This document shows positions 46,136 through 54,684 of a stretch of DNA of 64,000 bases, piece by piece. The position numbers were made by a program, and so were the translations under genes. Source of the DNA: an uncultured Bacteroidaceae bacterium (GTDB lineage: Bacteria; Bacteroidota; Bacteroidia; Bacteroidales; Bacteroidaceae); NCBI GenBank assembly GCA_944321635.1, contig CALULY010000002.1:87442-151441 (forward strand), given 5' to 3'. The first letter of the stretch is position 1; each line of letters begins with the position of its first letter. The notes under the pieces were generated by a model. The model searched no databases. It had not been told where the DNA came from and saw nothing but the letters and a program-made list of their open reading frames with translations.

Positions 46136-47320
46136 TTAGTTGAAGATTTCAGTGATCTGACCTGAACCTACCGTACGACCACCCTCACGGATTGCGAAAC
46201 GCAGACCCACGTTCAGAGCCACAGGATAAATCAAGTCAACCTTGATTTCAACATTATCACCCGGCATAACCATCTCTACACCTTCTGGCAAAGTGATTTC
46301 ACCTGTGCAGTCCATAGTGCGGAGATAGAATTGAGGACGATAGTGGTTGTGGAACGGAGTGTGACGGCCACCTTCCTCTTTCTTCAAGATATAGACAGAA
46401 GCCTTGAATGAAGTATGAGGAGTGATTGCACCCGGATGGGTGATAACCATACCACGCTTAACCTCGTTCTTGTCGATACCACGGAGCAACAGACCTACGT
46501 TGTCACCAGCTTCACCCTCGTCAAGGAGTTTGCGGAACATCTCGACACCGGTAACGACAGACTTCTTGTCAGCACCAAGGCCAAGGATTTGAACCTCATC
46601 ACCTACCTTGACAACACCAGTCTCGATACGGCCAGTAGCGACTGTACCACGACCTGTGATTGAGAACACGTCCTCGACAGGCATCAAGAAAGGCTTATCC
46701 TTGTCACGCGGCGGGAGTTGGATCCAGTTGTCGCAAGCATCCATCAGCTCCATGATCTTCTCTTCCCACTTCTCAACGCCGTTCAATGCGCCGAGTGCAG
46801 AACCTTGGATAAACGGAGTGTTGTCAGCATCGAAGTCGTACTGAGCCAACAAGTCGCGCATTTCCATCTCAACAAGCTCAAGCATTTCGGGATCGTCAAC
46901 CATATCGCATTTATTCATGAACACGACCAAACGGGGAACGTTCACCTGACGAGCCAAAAGGATGTGCTCACGAGTCTGAGGCATAGGACCATCAGTAGCA
47001 GCGACCACGATGATAGCACCATCCATCTGGGCAGCACCAGTTACCATGTTCTTGACATAGTCGGCGTGACCCGGGCAGTCAACGTGCGCATAGTGGCGGT
47101 TAGCAGTTTCGTACTCAACGTGCGCAGTGTTAATCGTGATACCACGTTCCTTTTCCTCTGGAGCATTGTCGATTGAATCGAAAGAACGCTTTTCAGAAAG
47201 ACCCTTCTTAGCCAACACAGTCGTGATAGCAGCCGTCAAGGTCGTCTTTCCATGGTCAACGTGACCAATAGTACCGATGTTTACATGCGGTTTTGAACGA
47301 TCAAATTTCTCTTTAGCCAT
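46136..47320 (-). CDS. tuf: Elongation factor Tu
   Basis: Delivers aminoacyl-tRNA to the ribosome; 394 residues. G motifs [13 protein letters not shown] and NKCD are present, followed by beta-barrel domains 2 and 3 ending [10 protein letters not shown]. It sits between tRNA-Thr and tRNA-Trp, the classic tRNA-tufB organisation, and likely shares the promoter at 47750-47779 with the upstream tRNAs. Its codon use is restricted, as expected for a highly expressed gene. Confidence 0.98.
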   Translation of the reverse strand: MAKEKFDRSKPHVNIGTIGHVDHGKTTLTAAITTVLAKKGLSEKRSFDSIDNAPEEKERGITINTAHVEYETANRHYAHVDCPGHADYVKNMVTGAAQMDGAIIVVAATDGPMPQTREHILLARQVNVPRLVVFMNKCDMVDDPEMLELVEMEMRDLLAQYDFDADNTPFIQGSALGALNGVEKWEEKIMELMDACDNWIQLPPRDKDKPFLMPVEDVFSITGRGTVATGRIETGVVKVGDEVQILGLGADKKSVVTGVEMFRKLLDEGEAGDNVGLLLRGIDKNEVKRGMVITHPGAITPHTSFKASVYILKKEEGGRHTPFHNHYRPQFYLRTMDCTGEITLPEGVEMVMPGDNVEIKVDLIYPVALNVGLRFAIREGGRTVGSGQITEIFN

Positions 47321-47381
47321 AGCTTTAGTGTTTTATTTTTATTATTGGTAATCTTATGCTTTTACAACCTTTCATCCAAAG

Positions 47382-47453
<72 letters not shown>

Positions 47454-47469
47454 ATTTTCATTTCATAAG

Positions 47470-47542
47470 AGCGGAAGACGGGACTCAAACCCGCGACCCT
47501 CAGCTTGGAAGGCTAATGCTCTATCGACTGAGCTACTTCCGC
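47470..47542 (-). tRNA. tRNA-Gly (TCC)
   Basis: Minus-strand cloverleaf beginning GCGGAAGTAGCTCAGTCGAT; anticodon loop CTTCCAA gives TCC; T-arm GGGTTTGAGTCCC. Confidence 0.96.
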
Positions 47543-47553
47543 AAAATGTTTTG

Positions 47554-47636
47554 TGGGCAAAGATGGATTCGAACCACCGAAGTCGTAAGACAGCAGATTT
47601 ACAGTCTGCCCCATTTGGCCACTCTGGAATTTGCCC
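47554..47636 (-). tRNA. tRNA-Tyr (GTA)
   Basis: Minus-strand class II tRNA (83 nt, long variable arm) beginning GGGCAAATTCCAGAGTGGCC; anticodon loop CTGTAAA gives GTA; T-arm GGTTCGAATCC; discriminator A. Confidence 0.96.
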
Positions 47637-47641
47637 TTTTG

Positions 47642-47715
47642 AGCCTCTTGTCGGATTCGAACCAACGACCCCGAGATTACAAATCACGTGCTCTGGCCAG
47701 CTGAGCTAAAGAGGC
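47642..47715 (-). tRNA. tRNA-Thr (TGT)
   Basis: Minus-strand cloverleaf beginning GCCTCTTTAGCTCAGCTGGC; anticodon loop TTTGTAA gives TGT; T-arm TTGGTTCGAATCC. First tRNA of the four-tRNA cluster upstream of tuf. Confidence 0.96.
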
Positions 47716-47724
47716 ATCACATTT

Positions 47725-47779
47725 GCACCCGCTTTCACGGAAACGGGTGCAAATTTAAGTATTAAATCCAGAATGCAAA
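47725..47779 (-). promoter_or_regulatory. Promoter and hairpin between hpf and the tRNA-tuf operon
   Basis: On the minus strand TTTG (47779 down to 47776), an 18-nt spacer and TAAATTTG (47757 down to 47750) fit the Bacteroidota promoter, about 35 bp before tRNA-Thr. Overlapping it, TTTGCACCCG pairs with CGGGTGCAAA (47724-47753), a strong hairpin at the very start of the transcript that might be a processing or terminator structure for hpf. Confidence 0.55.
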
Positions 47780-47796
47780 AACTTTTGCATCATTTT

Positions 47797-48093
47797 TTAG
47801 CCACGCACCTTTTCTTTATACTTGATGAGCTGTTTGATGAGTGCCTCAACGCAATCATCAACACCTTCCTCAAACGTGTCCTTGACCTTGTTGACAAAGA
47901 ACTCGTTGTTTGGGACCACGACCCTGATGCTCACATCTTTGTTTTCAGAAGTTTCGGGCTTCACAACTTTCAACGACACCTCGGCAGTGCTTATGTTATC
48001 GCAATACTTGTCCAGCTTTGACACCTTTTTGTCAATGAACTGCTGCAATTTCTCAGAAGCGTCAAAATGAATAGACTGAATCCTGATTTCCAT
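47797..48093 (-). CDS. hpf: Short-form ribosome hibernation promoting factor (HPF/YfiA)
   Basis: Ribosome-associated stress protein of 98 residues, i.e. the short form without the C-terminal dimerisation domain. MEIRIQSIHFDASEKLQQFI and the KVKDTFEEGVDDCVEALIKQL helix match the S30AE family. It is 14 bp downstream of the tyrosine recombinase gene and follows rpsU, an arrangement (rpsU-xerC-hpf) common in Bacteroidales. Confidence 0.93.
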   Translation of the reverse strand: MEIRIQSIHFDASEKLQQFIDKKVSKLDKYCDNISTAEVSLKVVKPETSENKDVSIRVVVPNNEFFVNKVKDTFEEGVDDCVEALIKQLIKYKEKVRG

Positions 48094-48107
48094 AAAACCT
48101 CCTTTTT

Positions 48108-48983
48108 TTATTTAGCCCGCGGATGGGCTTGTTTATAAATCTTTTTAAGCTCCTCGAATGAGGAGTGAGTATAAATCTGTGTCGTACTGAGTTCATTATG
48201 CCCGAGAAGTTCCTTTACGGACTCAAGGTCAGCACCATTGTCAAGCATAGCCGTCGCGAATGAGTGCCTAAGGACATGAGGGCTGCATTTCTTCAAGCCT
48301 GGCACCGACTGGAGCGCAGCATGGACAAGCCCGTAGACTCTCCTCGGGGATATGCGAGTTCCCCTTGTCGAGACAAACAGCGCGTTGCATCTGGCCACGC
48401 CTTCACGGCAATCCAAGTAAGCTCTTATGGATTCCACAAGCCCATCACCTATCGGGACGATGCGTTCCTTGGATCGTTTGCCAAGCACCTTGACCTGCTT
48501 CAGGGAAAAATCAACGTCATCCACATTCAGCCCCATCAGTTCCGCACGGCGCAAGCCCGTCTCATAAAACATATCGACAACAAGTCTGTCACGCACGGCA
48601 ATGAACCCATCCTCGGACATGGTGTCTATCAATTGGTCAAGATCACGCTCCCGCACAACCTCGGGGACGCGTTTCGGCTTCTTGCGGCCGGACAGCATCG
48701 CCACCGGGCTCTCCTTTATATATTGGTTGCGCAGCATGAATTTGTAGAAGCTCTTCAGGGAACTCAACTTGCGGTTGACCGATGCCGCCGAATAGCCACG
48801 AGCGACAAGGTCAGCAAGCCAGCCCCTCACAAGATCGGCATCCGCGCTTTCAACACCAAGGTTTTGTTCTTGCCCGCTTAAATAAAAAGAGAATTGTTCC
48901 AAGTCGCACCGATAATTCTCGGACGTCAACTTGGAATAATTCTTCACTGAAGCTATGTAATCGATAAACTTATCTATATACAT
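48108..48983 (-). CDS. xerC: Tyrosine recombinase, XerC-like
   Basis: Site-specific recombinase of 291 residues of the XerC/D type, which resolves chromosome dimers at dif. An N-terminal SAM-like core-binding domain (1-95) precedes the catalytic domain with Arg in TGLRRAELMG, HxxR in SPHVLRHSFATAMLDNGADL and the nucleophile Tyr in STTQIYTHSSFEEL. Its position in the rpsU-xerC-hpf operon, not beside a mobile element, supports the housekeeping role. I see no dif site in the window. Confidence 0.92.
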   Translation of the reverse strand: MYIDKFIDYIASVKNYSKLTSENYRCDLEQFSFYLSGQEQNLGVESADADLVRGWLADLVARGYSAASVNRKLSSLKSFYKFMLRNQYIKESPVAMLSGRKKPKRVPEVVRERDLDQLIDTMSEDGFIAVRDRLVVDMFYETGLRRAELMGLNVDDVDFSLKQVKVLGKRSKERIVPIGDGLVESIRAYLDCREGVARCNALFVSTRGTRISPRRVYGLVHAALQSVPGLKKCSPHVLRHSFATAMLDNGADLESVKELLGHNELSTTQIYTHSSFEELKKIYKQAHPRAK

Positions 48984-49059
48984 ACGAGCACAACCGAGAT
49001 TATGCTACGAATATATAGAAAAGCCCCGACTAATCAAAAAGGATTCAAGGAAATTTCAA

Positions 49060-49251
49060 TCACTCCTCTTCCCTGCGGAGCTTCTGGACATAGATGGCGT
49101 GTTCCATCTTCAGCCTCTTGACCACAGAAGGTTTGTCATACTGCTGCCTACGCCTCAATTCCTTGATAACGCCAGTCCTCTCATATTTTCTCTTGAATTT
49201 CTTTAAGGCCCTTTCAATGTTTTCGCCTTCCTTTACAGGTACAATTATCAT
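49060..49251 (-). CDS. rpsU: 30S ribosomal protein S21
   Basis: Small basic protein of 63 residues: MIIVPVKEGENIERALKKFK and the Arg-rich RREE tail are characteristic. In Bacteroidota S21 is linked to sequestration of the 16S anti-Shine-Dalgarno end. First gene of the rpsU-xerC-hpf unit; a good promoter lies just upstream. Confidence 0.96.
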   Translation of the reverse strand: MIIVPVKEGENIERALKKFKRKYERTGVIKELRRRQQYDKPSVVKRLKMEHAIYVQKLRREEE

Positions 49252-49298
49252 GTCGTTTCAATTATTAATACAATTCAACGTAAGTGGATTTAGCGGCG

Positions 49299-49329
49299 CA
49301 AAGATAAACTTACTTATCCAAATGGCAAA
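49299..49329 (-). promoter_or_regulatory. Promoter of the rpsU-xerC-hpf operon
   Basis: On the minus strand TTTG (49329 down to 49326), a 19-nt spacer and TATCTTTG (49306 down to 49299) match the Bacteroidota consensus. Predicted start near 49293, leader about 42 nt. Confidence 0.75.
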
Positions 49330-49472
49330 ACTTACACAACATTTTATTCCCAAGTGTATGGGCGACAACACTCCGGCAGCATCCAACAGCCGGGCACCAG
49401 CGAGATGATTTGGCACATTAGGCAGGCAAGATGCCCGATAAATCCGCAAAGTGTTGTATTTTTGCCGATTGT

Positions 49473-51563
49473 ATGGGAACAGCCATCAAAAAACTCCTCC
49501 TGTCCATCCTTGCATTGGCGGCCGTGCCGGTCATTGCCAACGCCCAGAATCCGTTTGAGAACAACGGGTTTGACAATCCATACGATGAGGACAGCGAATA
49601 CTACGATCCCAACGACCCGAACGTCGCGTTTTACAATCAGCAGGACTCGATGCCGGAGATTGATGCAAACAGCATCCCCGTCCACGTCGAGATGTGGAAC
49701 GTCGATGAGATGCTTGGCGACATCAAACCGGTGACGGTGGACACGACGTACCAATACTTCTACAACTCGTTCATGGAGGAGGGTGTGCGCAGCACTTACA
49801 ACTTCCTCGGCAATCTCGGCTCACCACGTTACTCGCGGCTTTTCTTCGAGCGGAGGGAAATGGACGAAAACATCTTCTTGACACCCTACTCCGTCTACAA
49901 GACTCCCGACCAGTTCCGCTTCGTCAACACAAAATCGCCGTTCACCAAGCTGCAATACTACAAGGGAGGTAGCAAGCACGAGGGTGAGGAACTGTTCAAC
50001 GCCTACTTCGGGTTGAGTTTCAACAAACGTTTCTCGACGGGTTTCAACTTCGACTACGTGTACGGGCGCGGTTATTACCAGGCGCAATCGACGGCGCATC
50101 TCAACGGTTCGTACTTTGCAAGCTACATAGGGGACAAATACCAGGCAAACCTGCTCTTCAGCTACGCACGCATCAAGATGCGGGAAAATGGGGGACTGGC
50201 GGATGACCGTTACATAACCGACCCTCTTGCGATGAACGAGGGGCGGACGGAGTACACGTCGAGCGACATGCCAGTGCGCTTTGCCGACAACAACGCATGG
50301 AACACCAACAAGGACTTTTACGTATTCCTCACTCACCGCTACAACGTTGGCATAACGGAGGAGCGCATCGTGCCTGTCGACACGGTCAACCTGCCAAAAG
50401 ACAGTGTGAAGACGGTCAAGACGTTCATCCCCGTAACGAGCTTCATCCACACCATGAGGGTGGAGAGGGGCAAGAGGAATTTCCTGTCCTACGGAATGCC
50501 GGAAGACTTCTTCGCAGACCGCTATATGCCGGGTGACACCATCGACGACTGGCACAACACCCTCACAGTCAAAAACACCTTGGCCGTGACCCTAAACGAA
50601 GGATTCAAGAGCTGGTCAAAGTTCGGGCTGAAGGCTTTTGCGACCTACCGTTTCGACCGTTACACCATGGTTGACTCGTTGTGGAACGGGATGCGTTACG
50701 CGATGCGCAACTACACTTCGCACGATTTCGCCGTTGGCGGCGAGCTTTCCAAAGAACAGGGCTCTCTCGTGCATTACAAGGCCCGAGGGCAAGTCTCGTT
50801 GCTGGGCGACAATGTCGGGGACTTTGACGTGAGCGGGGACATCGATTTCAACTTCAGGCTATTTGGTGACACAGTGAGCATCAGGGGCAACGCATCGATA
50901 AGCAGCACGTCCCCACTGTTCTACACCGAACATTTCCACTCCAAGAACTTCTGGTGGGACAACAGCTTCGGGAAACAATGGCGTTACGACATAGGCGGCT
51001 CGCTTGACATAGAGAGATGGAGGACGCACCTCAGCGTGGGATTTGCCAATGTCAAGAACCTCATCTACTTTGACAACCGCGCCCGTGCCAGCCAGTACGG
51101 TGGCAACGTGCAGGTGTTTGCCGCGAAACTGCGGCAGGATTTCAAGGTCGGAGTGTTTCATCTCGACAATGAGGTGACTTACCAAAAGAGCAGCAACAAC
51201 TCAGTCTTGCCGCTGCCGGAGTTGTCGTTGTACCACAACTTCTACATATCCGCCCTGATTGCCAAAAAGGTGCTGCGTGTCGAGATCGGGGCTGATCTCC
51301 GCTACTTCACCTCCTATTATGCCGAGGCGTACAATCCCGCCACCGGGCAATTCCATCTGCAACCAAGCGGCAACATGGTCAAGATTGGCGGCTATCCCGT
51401 CATAAACGTCTACGCGAACCTCTTTTTGAAACGCACGCGCATATTCGCCATGATGTCGCACGTCAACTATGGCAGCGGCAATGCCAATGCATTCTATGTG
51501 CCGCACTACCCGATGACACCGATGCTTTTCAAGTTTGGCATCTCATGGATATTCTATGACTAA
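49473..51563 (+). CDS. Putative porin, Porin_10 family
   Basis: Predicted outer-membrane barrel of 696 residues from the start at 49473 (MGTAIKKLLLSILALAAVPVIANA..). The frame is open 14 codons further upstream, but the signal peptide argues for this ATG. A short Asp/Asn/Pro-rich N-terminal linker (EDSEYYDPNDPN) precedes an extended set of amphipathic strands; NIFLTPYSVYKTPDQFRFVNTKSPFTKLQY and KFGISWIFYD at the C-terminus match the Bacteroidota Porin_10 family. A TATTTTTG sequence only 9 bp before the ATG could be a -7 element, which would leave almost no leader. The stop overlaps the start of the next gene by 8 bp. Confidence 0.85.
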   Translation: MGTAIKKLLLSILALAAVPVIANAQNPFENNGFDNPYDEDSEYYDPNDPNVAFYNQQDSMPEIDANSIPVHVEMWNVDEMLGDIKPVTVDTTYQYFYNSFMEEGVRSTYNFLGNLGSPRYSRLFFERREMDENIFLTPYSVYKTPDQFRFVNTKSPFTKLQYYKGGSKHEGEELFNAYFGLSFNKRFSTGFNFDYVYGRGYYQAQSTAHLNGSYFASYIGDKYQANLLFSYARIKMRENGGLADDRYITDPLAMNEGRTEYTSSDMPVRFADNNAWNTNKDFYVFLTHRYNVGITEERIVPVDTVNLPKDSVKTVKTFIPVTSFIHTMRVERGKRNFLSYGMPEDFFADRYMPGDTIDDWHNTLTVKNTLAVTLNEGFKSWSKFGLKAFATYRFDRYTMVDSLWNGMRYAMRNYTSHDFAVGGELSKEQGSLVHYKARGQVSLLGDNVGDFDVSGDIDFNFRLFGDTVSIRGNASISSTSPLFYTEHFHSKNFWWDNSFGKQWRYDIGGSLDIERWRTHLSVGFANVKNLIYFDNRARASQYGGNVQVFAAKLRQDFKVGVFHLDNEVTYQKSSNNSVLPLPELSLYHNFYISALIAKKVLRVEIGADLRYFTSYYAEAYNPATGQFHLQPSGNMVKIGGYPVINVYANLFLKRTRIFAMMSHVNYGSGNANAFYVPHYPMTPMLFKFGISWIFYD

Positions 51564-52389
51564 GCGGCGGCACAAGGTCAAAAAGCCTGTGATAGGGGCT
51601 GTCGCGGCCGGGGCACTGCTCACTGCGTTCCTGGCAAAGGACATCATCAGCCCGAGGGTCGAGAGCGGCTACAAGGACATCGGGAGCATCTTTGCCAGAG
51701 GTGTGATGACGGCGGCCATAGAGGAGAGCCCTTTGGCTTTCGCCGTGGAGGGGAACGACACGACAGGCTTCTACTATTCCATCCTGAGACGCTTTGCCGA
51801 CCACCACGGGTTGCGGCTAAAACTCAAAGTGGTCAGGAACATGGACGAGGCACAAGCCGAGTTGCGGCTTGGAGGGTGCGACATCATCGCCACCGGCATA
51901 GCAAGCACAATGGCTGCAAGGGGTGAGATGCACCTGTCAGAACCTTTGCACACGTCGCACGCAGTGCTTGTCTACAACAAGGCACGCGGTCTTTCACTCA
52001 CTTCCCCCTACGACTTGGGCGGGATGCAAGTGACATTGCCGGTCGGTTCACCATACGCTGCAAGGCTTAAGAACCTTGGCAAAGAGATAATGGACACGAT
52101 AGGGGTGGATGTGGTGTCAGACAAAAACTCTACCCAGCTCCTGCACGACATCGCCAACGACACGACCCTGACAACGGTTTGTGACGACAAACTGGCGGAA
52201 ATGGCAGCAGGAAGTTGCAAGGACATCGCATGGTTTGCCATCGGCTTTGAACAAAACGTCTCATTCGGCACGGACAAAGGGGCTGAAGCCCTCAACGACA
52301 GCATCGACGACTGGTTACGCAGGTTCAAGGAAAGCGAGGAATACGCGGAACTGTGCCGCACATATATTAATAAAGGTAGTCGGGAATGA
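51556..52389 (+). CDS. Solute-binding (SBP_bac_3-like) membrane-anchored protein
   Basis: Protein of 277 residues with a single N-terminal hydrophobic segment (PVIGAVAAGALLTAFLA) and a family-3 solute-binding domain (FYYSILRRFADHHGLRLKLKVV, then the CDIIATGIAST and HTSHAVLVYN strands). It resembles the N-terminal half of the lytic transglycosylase MltF but lacks the catalytic SLT domain, so it may bind a peptide or amino acid without cleaving peptidoglycan. The start at 51556 overlaps the porin stop by 8 bp; its own stop overlaps the DUF4421 gene by 4 bp. The three genes form one transcript. Confidence 0.8.
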   Translation: MTKRRHKVKKPVIGAVAAGALLTAFLAKDIISPRVESGYKDIGSIFARGVMTAAIEESPLAFAVEGNDTTGFYYSILRRFADHHGLRLKLKVVRNMDEAQAELRLGGCDIIATGIASTMAARGEMHLSEPLHTSHAVLVYNKARGLSLTSPYDLGGMQVTLPVGSPYAARLKNLGKEIMDTIGVDVVSDKNSTQLLHDIANDTTLTTVCDDKLAEMAAGSCKDIAWFAIGFEQNVSFGTDKGAEALNDSIDDWLRRFKESEEYAELCRTYINKGSRE

Positions 52390-53447
52390 GGCACTCACTT
52401 GCTGCGATGACAGCCACTGTCCTGATCGTGATTGCGCAGACCGCAGCACCGGTCGCCACGGCACAAGAGGTCGGCAACGGGAAAGACCGTACATGGTTCA
52501 AGCGGACGATAGACTTTTTCTTCTTCGACATCGACACCAATTTCATCGAGGCAGATGCCTACCGCATGAATGTCTCATTGAATAGCGACATACGTTACGA
52601 CAACTACACCCTGCGTGGCGGACGCGACGACGACAAGACCTTGACCATAAGCCAACGCCCGAGCTATGCCATCGGAGCATACATCGGATGGGAAGTGCTG
52701 ACCGTCGGATGGTCTGTCAACATCAATGAGACATTCCTCGACAGAGGCAGCAAGACGCGCAACACAGACCTGAGCTTCAGCCTCGTTGGGACGTTCCTCG
52801 GCTGCGACCTCTACTATCGCAACTACAAGGATGGTTTCAGGATGGTCAAGAGCACAGGCTTTGGTGACGAGCCATACACCAGGGACAACCGCGAGATTGA
52901 CGGCGTGGAGACCAAGATCGCGGGCATCAATGCGTGGTACATCTTCAACCGCCGACGACTCGCCTACCCTGCCGTCTACGCGCATTCATCAAAACAAAAG
53001 AGGAGTTGCGGCTCATTCATTGTCGGTGCCTCCTACACGTTGCACGACTTCCATTTAGACAAAGGGGCTTTGCCTGACGACTATGACGACTTCATCGAGG
53101 CACATTCCGAGTTGCTGGAAATCTCCTACCACAACATAAGCATCGGTGCCGGCTACACCTACAACTTTGCTTTTCTTGAAAATTTCACCGCCAACCTGAC
53201 ACTGTTGCCCTCCGCCGCCTACCATATCTCAAGGCTCAGGCAGACGGACGAACAGACACCGATCTACAAGAACCTAAACTTCGACCTGCTTGCCAAAGGC
53301 GGGCTGACCTACAACAACGGACGCTTCTTTGCAGGATGCACGGCGCAATTCCGCACATACTTCAACCGCAAAGACCGTTCAAGCATAGTCAACAACACTG
53401 GCACGGTGTCTATTTTCGCCGGCTTCAATTTCTGGAGGAAGAGATAA
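52386..53447 (+). CDS. DUF4421 family outer-membrane protein
   Basis: Exported protein of 353 residues; signal peptide ends PVATAQE. The N-terminal FFDIDTNFIEADAYRMNVSL and SQRPSYAIGAYIGWEVLTVGWSVNI segments fit the DUF4421 family of Bacteroidota, probably small outer-membrane barrels (alternating strands to the C-terminal aromatic FAGFNFWRKR). The function is unknown. It overlaps the upstream gene by 4 bp (ATGA), so expression is coupled to the porin and solute-binding protein. Confidence 0.8.
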   Translation: MRHSLAAMTATVLIVIAQTAAPVATAQEVGNGKDRTWFKRTIDFFFFDIDTNFIEADAYRMNVSLNSDIRYDNYTLRGGRDDDKTLTISQRPSYAIGAYIGWEVLTVGWSVNINETFLDRGSKTRNTDLSFSLVGTFLGCDLYYRNYKDGFRMVKSTGFGDEPYTRDNREIDGVETKIAGINAWYIFNRRRLAYPAVYAHSSKQKRSCGSFIVGASYTLHDFHLDKGALPDDYDDFIEAHSELLEISYHNISIGAGYTYNFAFLENFTANLTLLPSAAYHISRLRQTDEQTPIYKNLNFDLLAKGGLTYNNGRFFAGCTAQFRTYFNRKDRSSIVNNTGTVSIFAGFNFWRKR

Positions 53448-53470
53448 GCAGCGGAAAAACCCATTGCACG

Positions 53471-53550
53471 CTTTTTGCAACCTCCCGGCATCAAATGCTT
53501 TCAAAACATCGTCGTATCCCCCTCTTGGATGACACCGGGTTGCAAAAAAG
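53471..53550. repeat. 80-bp element bounded by imperfect inverted repeats
   Basis: CTTTTTGCAACCTCCCGG (53471-53488) pairs imperfectly with CCGGGTTGCAAAAAAG (53535-53550). The T-rich outer ends and position just after the DUF4421 stop could also make it a bidirectional terminator. Confidence 0.45.
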
Positions 53551-53713
53551 GCCTCCGCGCGGATTTTGCTAATGCCAATGACAAAAAGCACGACTGCGCC
53601 CCATGGCATTGCACTCACACAGCATCATGCCGCCGCAAACGGAAGACGCGTCAAAACGCACGATGCGGACAAATCATCACTAATAAACAATGGTTTAGGA
53701 GATGGGACAGGAT

Positions 53714-53822
53714 AAAAATAAAAAAGGGTCAACGCCTTGACCCAATCTTTGTTAACCTTAAATCTAATACTATGAAAAACACATTGCAAATGTAGTGCTT
53801 CCTGCGGAACTGGCAATAGGAA
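53714..53822 (-). ncRNA. Candidate small RNA or 3' leader with intrinsic terminator
   Basis: On the minus strand, after the yjjG stop, an AT-rich single-stranded-looking stretch (GTATTAGATTTAAGGTTAAC, 53774-53753) leads into GGGTCAA-ggcg-TTGACCC followed by TTTTTTATTTTT, a clear intrinsic terminator. Upstream are GTTCCGCAGGAAG and TTTGCAATG, and a TTTCTTTG that could be a -7 element. The layout recalls conserved Bacteroidales RNA motifs such as Bacteroidales-1, but I cannot verify this assignment. The 5' end is a guess. Confidence 0.4.
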
Positions 53823-53894
53823 CGCCAAAGAAAATACTACAATTTAACATCATTTAGCATTGCAAGACACAGCAGTCACATCCTGCACTGTGGT

Positions 53895-54599
53895 TCAAAG
53901 CAACGAAAGCAACTCTCTCAACCTTGTAACCTCAAACGTCGGGCTAAAGCCCTCTGCCGCCTTGCCCCACCGATTTAGCCACACCTGCTCCATGCCTGCG
54001 GCGGCCGCGCCCTTGATGTCGGTGTCGAGATTGTCGCCTACCATCAGTGACTCGGAGGCGAGGGACTGTGTGGCAGAGAGGGCAAAATTGAAGATTTCTA
54101 TGCGTGGTTTGTGCACCTGGATGTCCTCTGACAAGATGACGCGCGCGAAGTAACGCCCAAGACCAGCCGATGCCATCTTGGCGGACTGCAATTCACGGAA
54201 GCCGTTAGACAGGATGTAAAGGTTGTAACGCGACGCTAAACAGTCCAAGACCTCGTGCGCCCCGTCAACGACCCCTTGCATCGTCGGCATCATGCCCAAC
54301 GCATCACGCATGAAGGCCAATGCCAGATCCTCGCACCCGGCAATGCCCTCATGCTCGAAGGGGTATGTGAATCGCAGAACGTTCAACTCATCCTTTGTCA
54401 GCAAACCGCGTCCGTAGTCCGCCCACAGTTGCTCATTGCGCTGCTCATAGATTGACAGGTAGTGTTCAAACGACTTGAAGTAGCGCGAATAGCCATGCCG
54501 CTCGTACATCATGCGGTAGACTTGGCGCGAATTGCCTGTGAAATCCCACAAAGTGTCGTCGAGGTCGAAAAAAATGTTCCTATAATGCTTTGCCATCAT
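53895..54599 (-). CDS. yjjG: YjjG-family HAD nucleotidase
   Basis: Haloacid-dehalogenase phosphatase of 234 residues. Motif I FFDLDDTLWDF (nucleophile Asp), motif II Ser/Thr region ILSNGFRELQ and motif III/IV KPRIEIFNFAL...MVGDNLDTDIKGA are intact. The fit is to YjjG-type pyrimidine 5'-nucleotidases, which hydrolyse non-canonical nucleoside monophosphates. The start is ATG 54599 or 54596. It is 85 bp downstream of the Cbp1-like gene, same strand. Confidence 0.9.
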   Translation of the reverse strand: MMAKHYRNIFFDLDDTLWDFTGNSRQVYRMMYERHGYSRYFKSFEHYLSIYEQRNEQLWADYGRGLLTKDELNVLRFTYPFEHEGIAGCEDLALAFMRDALGMMPTMQGVVDGAHEVLDCLASRYNLYILSNGFRELQSAKMASAGLGRYFARVILSEDIQVHKPRIEIFNFALSATQSLASESLMVGDNLDTDIKGAAAAGMEQVWLNRWGKAAEGFSPTFEVTRLRELLSLL

Positions 54600-54684
54600 C
54601 CATTGTTTATCATTTCACAAAGCAGCGGCAAGCCGCAAAGGTTGCAGCCTGCCGCCGTTGATAGAGCGTGCACCAGCCTCAACG

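Larger units (their letters stand above)
53448..53894. other. Intergenic region between DUF4421 and yjjG
   Basis: 447 bp between two convergent genes. It holds an inverted repeat (53471-53550) and a structured stretch ending in a minus-strand terminator (53714-53822). The tiny plus-strand frame MKNTLQM at 53772 is not treated as a gene. Confidence 0.55.

Noticed and set aside
47463..47687. Open frames across the tRNA cluster
   Set aside because: They are translations of tRNA genes, a common annotation artefact.
48108..48983. Integrase of a mobile element
   Set aside because: The recombinase sits in the conserved rpsU-xerC-hpf order with no cargo, attachment-site duplication or mobility genes, so a housekeeping Xer role is more likely.
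53772..53795. Seven-codon leader peptide MKNTLQM
   Set aside because: Too short to support, followed by no gene on that strand within reach; the minus-strand RNA explanation is better.
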